A stretch of DNA of 35,117 nucleotides from contig JAEYUG010000096.1 in the NCBI GenBank assembly GCA_023432805.1, positions 1 through 35,117 on the forward strand, in the 5' to 3' direction. Position 1 is the stretch's first letter. The number at the start of each line of letters is the position of its first letter. The notes beneath the pieces are model-generated. The model worked only from the letters and a program-made list of their open reading frames with translations. It did not search any database and was not told where the DNA came from. Position numbers and translations under genes: made by a program. Positions 23,501 through 31,200 of this stretch are shown here, piece by piece. This stretch comes from Bacteroidota bacterium. GTDB taxonomy: Bacteria > Bacteroidota > Ignavibacteria > SZUA-365.

Positions 23501-25611
23501 GTGTGGTTGCAGCCGATCTCGACATCGCCGCCTCTCTCATTGCGCGCGGGGAGACCGATGCGGCGCAGAAGCGCCTGGCGGCAGTGCGGGCGGGACTCGA
23601 GGACATCAGTGACATCAACCTGCAGATCATGCTGCAGTACCGCACCGGCATTCTCCATCTGGCGCGGGGTCCCCTGCACGACCCGGCTGCCGCCTATGCC
23701 GCATTCAGCGCTCAGGCCGATCTGGCCGACCGCCACGACTTCGCGACCCATCGCGTGATCGCACGTTCGTATGCCGCGCTGAGCCAGGTGCTGCTCGGTC
23801 GCTCCACCGAGGCGCTCGATGTGTCGACCGCCGCCATGGAGATGCTCGCCCACACGACCGGCGTCCGTGGCGGTGTGCACGACCTCGTCTACAACCACGC
23901 CGTGATCCAGAAGGCGAACCGCCTGCAGGCCGAATCCGCCGACACCATCCGCCGCGCCTACGACGAGCTCATGCGCGCCGCCGCGACCATCGAAGAGCCG
24001 CGGCTCGTGCGCAGCTTCCTCGAGCAGGTGCGCGTCAACGCAGACATCGTTCGTGAATACGCGCTGGCTCACCGGGGCGATTCCAAAGACGCCCTCGCAG
24101 CGGTCAAGGATCAGAACCTCCGCGTGCTCTACGACGTCAGCAGCAAGATCAACAGCACGCTGGAACTGGGTCCCCTGCTCGACATGATCATGGACAGCGC
24201 CCTCGAGGCGATGAACGCCGAGCGTGGCATGATGTTCCTGATCGAAGACGAGCAGCTCGTGCTCAAGGTTTCACGTAATGTCGAGAAGGAAACCATCCGC
24301 GATGCGACCGAGATCAGCCTGAGCATCCTTCACGACGTGATCCGCCGCGGACATCCGATCATCGTCAGCGACACCGCGGCCGACGAAGCCTTCGCCACAC
24401 GTGCGAGCGTCGTGAACTTCCACATCCACTCGCTGATCTGCGTGCCGATGATCTCCAGAGAGCGCCTCATCGGCACCGTCTACGTCGACAGCCGCAGCGA
24501 CGCCCTGCGCGCCATGTCCTTCGGCGACATCGAAGCCGAATTCCTCGAGGCCTTCGCCAACCTCGCCACCATGGCCATCGAGAACGCGCGCATGCATGCG
24601 CGTTTGCGCGAGGAGAACGTGTATCTGAGGAAGGAAGTCGAACGCCGCTTCGGATTCGAGAAGATCATCGGTGCGAGTGCCCCGATGGAGCGCCTCTTTG
24701 CAGAGACGACCGCCGCCATCGGAAGCGACTCGAGCGTGCTCATCTACGGGGAGAGCGGCACGGGAAAGGAACTCATCGCCCGCGCGATCCACTACAACGG
24801 TGCCCGCAAGGGTGCGCATTTCGTGGCGGTGGACTGTGGCGCCATGCCCGACACCCTGCTCGAGAGCGAACTGTTCGGCTACAAGCGCGGAGCCTTCACC
24901 GGCGCCTATGCCGACAAGCACGGCCTCTTCGAGGAAGCCCACAACGGCACGCTCTTCCTCGACGAAATCTCCAACACCTCCCTCGCATTCCAGGCCAGAC
25001 TCCTTCGCGTGCTGCAGGAGGGCGAGTACCGCCGTGTCGGCGATACCGCCACACGCATGGTCAACGTCCGCATCATCTGCGCGACCAACCAGCATCTGGC
25101 CGATGAAATTTCGGCAGGACGCTTCCGACAGGACCTCTTTTACCGACTGAACGTCATCCCGATCACCGTGCCGCCCCTGCGGGACCGCACGAGCGACATC
25201 CCCCTCCTCCTCGACCACTTCATCCAGCAGTACCGTTCACGCGTCGACACCCCTGTGCGCGGGGCCTCGCGCGAGCTCGTCGACTTCCTCGCCTCCCTGC
25301 CATGGCGCGGCAATGTGCGCGAACTCGAGAATCTCGTGCAGCGCATGCTCACCACCTCCTCGGGCGAGGTGCTCACCACGCGAGAGTTGCCGTCGGATTA
25401 CATGAAGGATGCCGCCGCGACCTCGGCCGATGGCGCCATGCCCGTGCTGCTGCGCTCACCCCAACGACTCGCCACGATGGTTGACATGGAACGCGATCAC
25501 ATCCGCTACATCCTCCAGCACACCGAAGGCAACAAGTCGGAAGCCGCGAAAATCCTTGGTCTCAAGCGCACGACGCTCATCGAACGCATGAAGAAACTGG
25601 GGATGATGTAA
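20503..25611 (+). CDS. Ser/Thr kinase - STAND-like ATPase - TPR - GAF - sigma-54 activator fusion
   Basis: 1702 residues, a one-protein signalling chain. Residues 15-280: Hanks-type kinase with GSGGLGSV (25-32), Lys47, HADVKPSN (Asp141, Lys143, Asn146; Arg of HRD replaced by Ala), DFG 163-165 and MAPEL. Residues about 305-560: AAA ATPase with GPDGIGKT (Lys331) and Walker B YLIDD (Asp433-434), then a winged-helix-like part. About 680-1190: TPR helices. About 1207-1365: GAF. 1385-1620: sigma-54 AAA+ domain with GESGTGKE (Lys1422), GAFTGA (1463-1468, the sigma-54 contact) and FLDEI (Asp1487-Glu1488). 1677-1702: Fis-type HTH. The ATG at 20503 follows AAGGA at a good distance and overlaps gpsA by 10 bp, so translation is probably coupled. 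All catalytic motifs look intact. It should act in the cytoplasm; signal and targets unknown. Confidence 0.95.
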   Translation: MVLNQSLDMADWPVIDGYRLVAHAGSGGLGSVYRAERTSDGSVCAIKVLHDRSDEARAALHAEFAVLRTLRHPGLVAVHDLGATREGAAFLVMDWVEGRPAEPDDLRDDDGHLSDERFAALLLDITSALGYIHAQGVVHADVKPSNMLVTRGAGGVPTLRLMDFGLAQGVRGMTTTGLSGTPSYMAPELIRGERPTAASDLYALGSTLYELVAGAPPFDHASALDVLRAHLRDNPEPLDLRAQAGAGITQIVHTLLEKSVARRYRSSTQLFHDAARMLGSDRVPDFEQWQPQPQLPDVPRTRELARALELCAQAANGVQTIVIEGPDGIGKTRFLSAMQTDLQLRGVATARITCSSAGDALEPLRTLLRPVATSADLPERLVRVATAAFPDLFPGMLPAAADGLDTWARELRLHHACTELLVQHGGVRAYLIDDLHLASESMQEFVHTFTAYLEANDVRDIAVVLATASNGAQWAAENAPRRDLITLAPLSPTQSADALRRLLGDGISASFTTVLHRQSEGVPGRLEEMLAFCLSEGFIESTAHGWLVHEKENLGSYFPKSIAAAHARTLARLDVEELRVLHIIAASPVAVPESAVASAAGMAPAAVRQVLARLEDRGLVHRDVIGIHPLPPPLAEALATASGDIDIPAIHGALLAWYDARPGTAGVAVRAHHLLHTPDAAAAAPLLYEAALDCERRFDLSGARRMLQDGLAHAHDSVLRYDMLVHLVDVANILGARDLEEESIDELLVLAAASASPEKLGRVYRLQARFLIDTARFDRARKTSERALAAFAQGGDTLATAHCYRDMGVAEYRSQPGPGVVDLYEKARTLYHEAMSDIDEGNVLVDIGLVYYSVLEDPSRALACFEEARVIFERAGNERGLARAHGNTGAQLFQLGRFEEALAAHERANTHARAIGDRRLIAISLGSMGQCKLALCRFSAALVHLEEELRIARELRDTWIEVTCLENIGELHFLLGDYETSIASYERTSALAAASDNRTGVVAADLDIAASLIARGETDAAQKRLAAVRAGLEDISDINLQIMLQYRTGILHLARGPLHDPAAAYAAFSAQADLADRHDFATHRVIARSYAALSQVLLGRSTEALDVSTAAMEMLAHTTGVRGGVHDLVYNHAVIQKANRLQAESADTIRRAYDELMRAAATIEEPRLVRSFLEQVRVNADIVREYALAHRGDSKDALAAVKDQNLRVLYDVSSKINSTLELGPLLDMIMDSALEAMNAERGMMFLIEDEQLVLKVSRNVEKETIRDATEISLSILHDVIRRGHPIIVSDTAADEAFATRASVVNFHIHSLICVPMISRERLIGTVYVDSRSDALRAMSFGDIEAEFLEAFANLATMAIENARMHARLREENVYLRKEVERRFGFEKIIGASAPMERLFAETTAAIGSDSSVLIYGESGTGKELIARAIHYNGARKGAHFVAVDCGAMPDTLLESELFGYKRGAFTGAYADKHGLFEEAHNGTLFLDEISNTSLAFQARLLRVLQEGEYRRVGDTATRMVNVRIICATNQHLADEISAGRFRQDLFYRLNVIPITVPPLRDRTSDIPLLLDHFIQQYRSRVDTPVRGASRELVDFLASLPWRGNVRELENLVQRMLTTSSGEVLTTRELPSDYMKDAAATSADGAMPVLLRSPQRLATMVDMERDHIRYILQHTEGNKSEAAKILGLKRTTLIERMKKLGMM

Positions 25612-25664
25612 CGTCAGTATGCCGACAGCGGCAGAATCTGCACGTCAGCATTGAGACAACGCCA

Positions 25665-25678
25665 TGCAAATATTGGCA
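25665..25678. promoter_or_regulatory. Near-palindrome, possible operator
   Basis: TGCAAATATTGGCA, a 14-nt inverted repeat with one mismatched pair, in the A+T-richer gap after the kinase/sigma-54 gene. Its size and symmetry suit a dimeric DNA-binding protein; a Fis-type HTH activator could be one. No second identical copy is seen. Confidence 0.3.
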
Positions 25679-25697
25679 AAGCAGTGTATTCGGGTGA

Positions 25698-25713
25698 TGG
25701 CTCGATTCTTGTT
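25698..25713 (+). promoter_or_regulatory. Possible sigma-54 (-24/-12) promoter
   Basis: TGGCTCG-ATTC-TTGTT, 14 of 16 positions in register with the sigma-54 consensus TGGCACR-N4-TTGCW. The GG of -24 is intact, but the -12 GC is GT, which weakens the case. It would start transcription near 25725, about 82 nt before the T9SS protein gene. Its position right after a gene for a sigma-54 activator raises the prior. Confidence 0.3.
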
Positions 25714-25729
25714 TCTTGATGTATGATAA

Positions 25730-25744
25730 TTGCATGAGTTGCAA
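25730..25744. promoter_or_regulatory. Inverted repeat upstream of the T9SS protein promoter
   Basis: TTGCA-TGAGT-TGCAA, perfect 5-bp arms, ending 7 bp before the predicted -33 TTG at 25752. A regulator bound here could touch RNA polymerase at that promoter. Short, so modest confidence. Confidence 0.35.
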
Positions 25745-25751
25745 AAAACGC

Positions 25752-25782
25752 TTGCGCAGCTTCATGCGTTGATGTAGTTTGG
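25752..25782 (+). promoter_or_regulatory. Predicted housekeeping promoter of the T9SS protein gene
   Basis: TTG at 25752-25754, 20 bp, then TAGTTTGG at 25775-25782. Transcription would start near 25789, about 18 nt before the GTG start at 25807, which is preceded by a good AAGGA. Confidence 0.55.
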
Positions 25783-25806
25783 ACGTAATCATTCATTAAG
25801 GATCTC

Positions 25807-28044
25807 GTGACAAAAGCTGTATTCATAGTGGCGGCTGTCCTCATGCTCGGCGTGATGACAGCGGACGCGCAAATCGTCATTGACGACTTTGCTGCGAACC
25901 GCAATGAATACGGCGATGTCGTGCTTACATGGACGCCGCCGAATCATGGTGTGCCGGTCAGCCATTACGTCCTCTGGCGTTTCGGAGGTCAGGCTCCCGC
26001 GCGGATCGCGGAGCTGAACAGCTCGATCGTCCGCCAATTCACGGATCCCTACACCGGTCTGACACCCAACGCCACGTACACGTATCTTCTCGAAGTCCAT
26101 GACATCCTGGGCGAGTACGGCGCCACGTCGAGCACGATCAAGGTTACCCCGCCGCCAGATGCGCTGACCTTCGCAACGATACCTCCGACCACGGCAAGCA
26201 TCGGGACGGAATACTTCTACTCCCCGAGCATCGATGGCGTACAGGATCCCCGCGACATCGAATATTCGTTTGTCACCTATCCTGCCGGACTCGAGATCAA
26301 CTACATCGGCAATGGTTCGGCACGTATCACATGGACCCCCACGCAGTTCCAGGTCGGCTATCACAGCGTGACTCTGCTTGCACGCCACAAGCGCACGGGT
26401 GCCCGCGGCGTGCAGGAGTTTGCGATTCGCGTCTCGCAGACCCCGGGGACAGTACACGGATTTGTTTTCGCGAACATTGACGGACTTCCTCCGATCCGGA
26501 ATGCCCGGGTGAGGGTATATCAAGTGCAGAACGCATTGATGTACGAAACCTTCACCGACGCCAATGGCGCCTTCTCGCTTTCCGACGTGCAGACAGGTAC
26601 CATCTACGTCCACTGTGATGTGACGGGAAGCCAATTTGCACCGCAGTGGTATCCCTTCGGCAAATCGCTCGTCGATGTCGTTCCCCGCTATCTCAATGCG
26701 AACGATACGCTCGGCTATGCGTTCTACCTCATGCCGAACAATCCCCAGCACATCCGCATCGCCGGAACGGTCCGCAATACATCGGGCGCACCGGTGGCGG
26801 GCGCTCGCGTGTCCTTCGTCCCGAAGCACGGCTACTTCCACATCGGCGACACGACACTGATCAGCAATCCCGGCTTCTATACGTCGTTCGGGTACGATAC
26901 GACCGTCGTCACGCAGGCAGACGGGACGTATGAGGCATGGCTGCCCTACAACGGAGTCTTTTATCCGATCGTGCGCCATGCGACGCATGACGCAGTGTTC
27001 GCCAACGATCAGAGCAGCGCAACGTTCACCAATGCACTTGATTCGCGTGCCTTCGCTGTTGATGCGGTCGGGCGCGACGACATGAATTTCACGCTGTCTT
27101 CGATGAGCGGAGCGAATGACAACCGCATTACCGGACTTGTCAGCAACATCGAAAGCGGCGTCAACAAGCAGGCAATCATCGTCCTGATAGACGCGGAGCT
27201 CAAGCGTGGCGGTGGTGGTGGTCACACGTATCGCCGCTACGTATCGACAGTCACCGACATCGACGGACGCTATGCCTTCGAGAATCTGAGCCTGTCGAAG
27301 GCCTACAGCGTGCTTGCAATTCCGCTCGAACCCGGCATGGCTCCGCAATATTTTTCCGGCAACGGCGGTACAACAAATTACTTCACGAGCGACGACATCG
27401 CACCGAACGGAACGGTCCAGAACATCGACTTCCGTCTGCAGCCCACCCGCACGCTTGGTGTTGGAACGATCTATGGTCGCGTGATGGCGCTGCAGGATGG
27501 CAGCTCCATCCCCGCTTCCGGAGCCTTGTTGTTTGCGTTCACCGACATGGGGCACGTCTACGGTTATGCCGTCGCGGATTCGAATGGCTGGTACTCGATT
27601 CCCGGATTGCCGTCGGGACACTACACCATTTATACCGACCATACTCGATTCGGGTCGGCTCCCGGTGCGCAGGTTCAGCTCCCTTCCCTTGTTGGCGGCT
27701 TCAATGTCTTCGATGCAACGCGGCGCGTGGACCTGACGATTCAGAGCATCGCCACATCGATTCCCATGCTCCCCGGTTCGGACGGCTTCGCACTCGCTCA
27801 GAACTACCCCAATCCCTTCAATCCGGAAACCGTGATCAGCTTCAGCGTTCCGCGCAGATCGATCGCAACGGTGCGCGTGATCGACGCGATGGGTCGCGTG
27901 CTCAGAGTTCTTCATGACGGAGCGATCGATGCAGGCCGGCACAATGCAACCTTCGACGGGCGCGATCTTCCGAGCGGGACCTACTTCTACCAGCTCGTTT
28001 CCGGCAGCACTGTGCTGACCCGGTCGATGGTGCTGATCAAGTAG
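25807..28044 (+). CDS. T9SS-secreted protein with FN3, Ig-like and carboxypeptidase-regulatory-like domains
   Basis: 745 residues. A signal peptide (about 1-22, ending TADAQ) leads to the periplasm. Residues about 25-110 look like fibronectin type III (VVLTWTPPNHGVPVSHYVLW). About 115-215 resemble an Ig-like/cadherin-type domain (ITWTPTQFQVGYHSVTLLA). Several carboxypeptidase-regulatory-like beta sandwiches follow at about 220-300, 315-395, 430-520 and 545-640, seen as repeats of the type V-x-D-x-x-G-x-Y/F (TDANGAFSLSDV, TQADGTYEAWLP, TDIDGRYAFENL, ADSNGWYSIPGL). The last about 85 residues are a type IX secretion type-A sorting domain: QNYPNPFNPET, VRVIDAMGRVLRVL, LPSGTYFYQLV. The protein should be carried across the outer membrane and released or attached to the surface. 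No catalytic domain seen, so adhesion or structure is most likely. GTG start with AAGGA upstream. Confidence 0.88.
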   Translation: MTKAVFIVAAVLMLGVMTADAQIVIDDFAANRNEYGDVVLTWTPPNHGVPVSHYVLWRFGGQAPARIAELNSSIVRQFTDPYTGLTPNATYTYLLEVHDILGEYGATSSTIKVTPPPDALTFATIPPTTASIGTEYFYSPSIDGVQDPRDIEYSFVTYPAGLEINYIGNGSARITWTPTQFQVGYHSVTLLARHKRTGARGVQEFAIRVSQTPGTVHGFVFANIDGLPPIRNARVRVYQVQNALMYETFTDANGAFSLSDVQTGTIYVHCDVTGSQFAPQWYPFGKSLVDVVPRYLNANDTLGYAFYLMPNNPQHIRIAGTVRNTSGAPVAGARVSFVPKHGYFHIGDTTLISNPGFYTSFGYDTTVVTQADGTYEAWLPYNGVFYPIVRHATHDAVFANDQSSATFTNALDSRAFAVDAVGRDDMNFTLSSMSGANDNRITGLVSNIESGVNKQAIIVLIDAELKRGGGGGHTYRRYVSTVTDIDGRYAFENLSLSKAYSVLAIPLEPGMAPQYFSGNGGTTNYFTSDDIAPNGTVQNIDFRLQPTRTLGVGTIYGRVMALQDGSSIPASGALLFAFTDMGHVYGYAVADSNGWYSIPGLPSGHYTIYTDHTRFGSAPGAQVQLPSLVGGFNVFDATRRVDLTIQSIATSIPMLPGSDGFALAQNYPNPFNPETVISFSVPRRSIATVRVIDAMGRVLRVLHDGAIDAGRHNATFDGRDLPSGTYFYQLVSGSTVLTRSMVLIK

Positions 28045-28067
28045 CATCGCACCTCGCACGACTTCAC

Positions 28068-28097
28068 GGACCGGTGCCTTGCACCGGTCCTTTTTTT
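28068..28097 (+). terminator. Rho-independent terminator after the T9SS protein gene
   Basis: GGACCGGTGC-CTT-GCACCGGTCC followed by seven T's. A 10-bp perfect stem with a T-run, 23 bp after the stop; the clearest terminator in the window. Confidence 0.92.
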
Positions 28098-28112
28098 ATC
28101 GGCACTTCGGAG

Positions 28113-28143
28113 TTGTTCAGGTCAGGGGAACATCCTAACTTGA
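28113..28143 (+). promoter_or_regulatory. Predicted promoter of the sensor kinase operon
   Basis: TTG at 28113-28115, 20 bp, then TAACTTGA at 28136-28143. Transcription would start near 28150, giving a leader of about 64 nt before the ATG at 28214. It lies directly downstream of the strong terminator, so the operon has its own promoter. Confidence 0.55.
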
Positions 28144-28213
28144 CGCATCCCATTCATTGTTCACATCTCGTCGCCGCTCGATCGCGGCGGCGGCATCTCG
28201 TCGGGCCTTCTGC

Positions 28214-31200
28214 ATGCGCGTCATTCTCGGAATCGCTGTCAGTGTACTCTTGTGCGGAGCGTCCACGCTCCTGGCGCAGGTCGAGCGTCTTCGTTTCGCC
28301 CAGCAGTCCGTCACCGACGGACTCACGAGCAACAGCGTCACCGCCATCGAACAGGATGCGCGTGGTTTCGTGTGGATCGCGACCAGCGACGGATTGAACC
28401 GTACCGATGGATATGCGATCGCCACCTGGCGTGCCGCACCGAACGACTCCAATGCGCTGCCCACGGGCGCCATTACGGCCATCAGGAGCGGCGACCGGGG
28501 CGATCTGTTCATCGGAACCATTGGAGCGGGATTGTGCCGCTATGAAGCTGCGACAGGCCGCATTCGCAGAGTGCGTCCGTCGAACGGCAGTGGTTCCGAC
28601 GAACGCGTGCAGACACTCTTCCGCGATTCGAAAGGTGTGTTCTGGATCGGCACCTATGACGGGCTGATGACCTGGGATCCCGCATCGAACGTATGGCGCA
28701 GCTATCGCAATGATCCCGGCAATCCCTCCTCGATTTCCGGCAACAGCGTCAGCGCGATCTGCGAAGACCGCGAAGGCATCGTCTGGATCGGGACGCGTGA
28801 TGGACTCAACGCCTACAACCGTGGAACCGGCGCCTTCCGCCGATATCAATACGACGCCACGCGGCCGGGATCACTGAATGAGAACTATGTCTCTGCCGTG
28901 TTCGTCGACTCCGATGATGATCTCTGGGTCGGCACACTCAGCGGAGTGCTCAGCAAATTCCAGCGCACCAGCGGCAACTTCATCCCACATCCCCTCGCTG
29001 TCGTCCGCACCGTCTCCCTGTTTTCGGACAATCGTGTCACATCGATCTCCGAGGATGCGAGCGGGCGTCTCTGGGTCGGCGTACAGGGGAATGGTCTGAC
29101 CATTCTTTCGCGACGCAATCCTCTGCTCCGACAGCGTCACGCAGTCGAGACCGGCAATCCGCAGTCCCTGAGCAACAACGATGTCACCTGCGTTCTGCGG
29201 GATGCCGAGGGTCTTATGTGGATCGGGACTGGCGGCGGCGTGAACATGGTCTACAGCAAGGTTCGTCTGTTCGAGCCGGTCCCGCTCGCGGAATTTCCAC
29301 ACGCTCCCCGCTCGGGAGGCGTGACCAGCTTTGCGGAAACGGAAGATGGTACGATTCTCACCGGACTCTTCGGAGGTGGCGTCTATACCTTTGCTCCGAA
29401 GACGGGAGTCATCGCTCCGTTGAGCGTTGCAGGTGGCACGGTCGTGCGCAGCGAGGTGCAGAGCCTGCTCGTCGCTTCCAATGGGAGTCGCTGGATAGGA
29501 ACCTATGACGGACTGTTCGTCCAGGATCCTTCCACCATGACGGTCCGTCAGCTCCGGCATGATCCGCAGCGGCCGACGTCTCTGAGCAGCAACAGCATCA
29601 CCACCCTGTACCAGGATCGCTCCGGCACGATCTGGGTCGGAACCGATGGCGGAGGGCTGAACCGCTACGATCCATCATCGGACGCGTTCATCCGCTATCT
29701 CTCCGACCCGGCCAAGTTGACATCGCTCGGCAGCAATCTCGTGCGGGTCATTCTCGAGGACCGTCGCGGGCGACTGTGGATTGGCACAAGCGACAACGGA
29801 CTCTCGGTGCTCGACCGGGCCACGAACCGTTTCGAACGACTGCCCGTCGCGGCCGATGATTCACTCGCCCTGCCGGGAGCACAGGTGCGTACGATGTGTG
29901 AAGACGCGACGGGACTCATCTGGGTCGGCACCAACAACGGACTCTGTACCGTGGATGCGCGTATGCACATCCGGCGCTTCGGCGTGCGGGATGGATTGCC
30001 GGGACTTATCATCAGCGGATTGTTGTTTGGAACCGACGGCAATCTCTGGCTGAGCAGTACGGAAGGTCTGGCGCGGATCAACATCCGTCGCACGGAGGGA
30101 AGCGACGACGTGCGCATCACGCCCGCCGATGTCGTGCGCTTCGATGCCAGCGACGGTCTGCAGAACGTGGTGTTCAATCAGGGTGCGTGTTTTGCGGCGA
30201 AGAACGGCAGGCTGTATTTCGGGGGACCCGGCGGCTTCAACGGCTTCCACCCTGCTGCGATCGCGCTGCGCACCTTCACCCCACGGGTCGTCTTGACCAA
30301 CTTCCTCCTCTTCAACAAGCGTGTCCAACCGGGTGACAAGACGAAGGTGCTGCGCGCACCGATCGAATCCACTGACAGCATCACGCTCTCGCATGATCAG
30401 AACGTGCTGTCATTCGAGTTCGCAGCGCTCAGTTTTGTGAGTCCCGAGCGCAACCGCTTCACGTACTGGCTCGAGGGATTCGATCGCGAGCCGAACATCG
30501 TCGATGCGAACAAACGGTTTGCCACCTATACGAATCTCGAACCCGGTGAGTATGTGCTGCACGTGCGTGGTGCGAACAGTGACGGCATGTGGAGTGCGGC
30601 CGATGCCGTGCTGCATCTGACGATCACACCGCCCTGGTGGCGCACGGGCTGGGCATATGGCGGGTATACGCTCACTGTACTGCTCGTGCTGTTCACGATC
30701 GACCGGGCACAGCGGCGGCGCGTGATCCGTCGCGAGCGCGAGGCGTCGCAGATCCGTGAAGCCGAACTGCGCGCAGAAGCGGCAGAACTCGAACTGGTGA
30801 AGGCACGTGAGCTCGAGAAGGCGTACACCGCGCTCGATGAATCCATGCGCAATCTGCGGCAGACACAGGATCAGCTGATCCATGCCGAGAAGATGGCATC
30901 GCTCGGTGCGCTCACTGCGGGCATCGCACATGAGATCCGCAATCCCCTCAATTTCATCACAAACTTTTCGAGCTTCTGTGCGGACATTGTCGGAGACATC
31001 CGTCAGACCATCGCAGCGTCGTCCACGCGCCCCGTCGCCGACGTGGCACCCGACATTCTGCCTGATCTCGACGATCTCGAAGTGAACGTCACGAAGATCA
31101 ACGAGCACGGCAAGCGCGCCGAGAGCATCGTGCGCGGCATGCTGCTGCATTCGCGCGGCAAGAGCGGCGAACAGCAGAGCGTCGATCTCAATGCACTGAT

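Noticed and set aside
21037..24072. 1011-residue open frame on the minus strand
   Set aside because: Antisense to the kinase/sigma-54 fusion; the translation shows no domain and is His/Arg/Gly-biased.
20527..25611. Alternative start of the kinase/sigma-54 gene at 20527
   Set aside because: It lacks a ribosome binding site, whereas 20503 has AAGGA at suitable distance and overlaps gpsA. Both keep the whole kinase domain, so the choice does not change the function.
25789..28059. 756-residue open frame on the minus strand
   Set aside because: Antisense to the T9SS protein, which has a signal peptide, repeated domains and a sorting domain; the antisense product has none.
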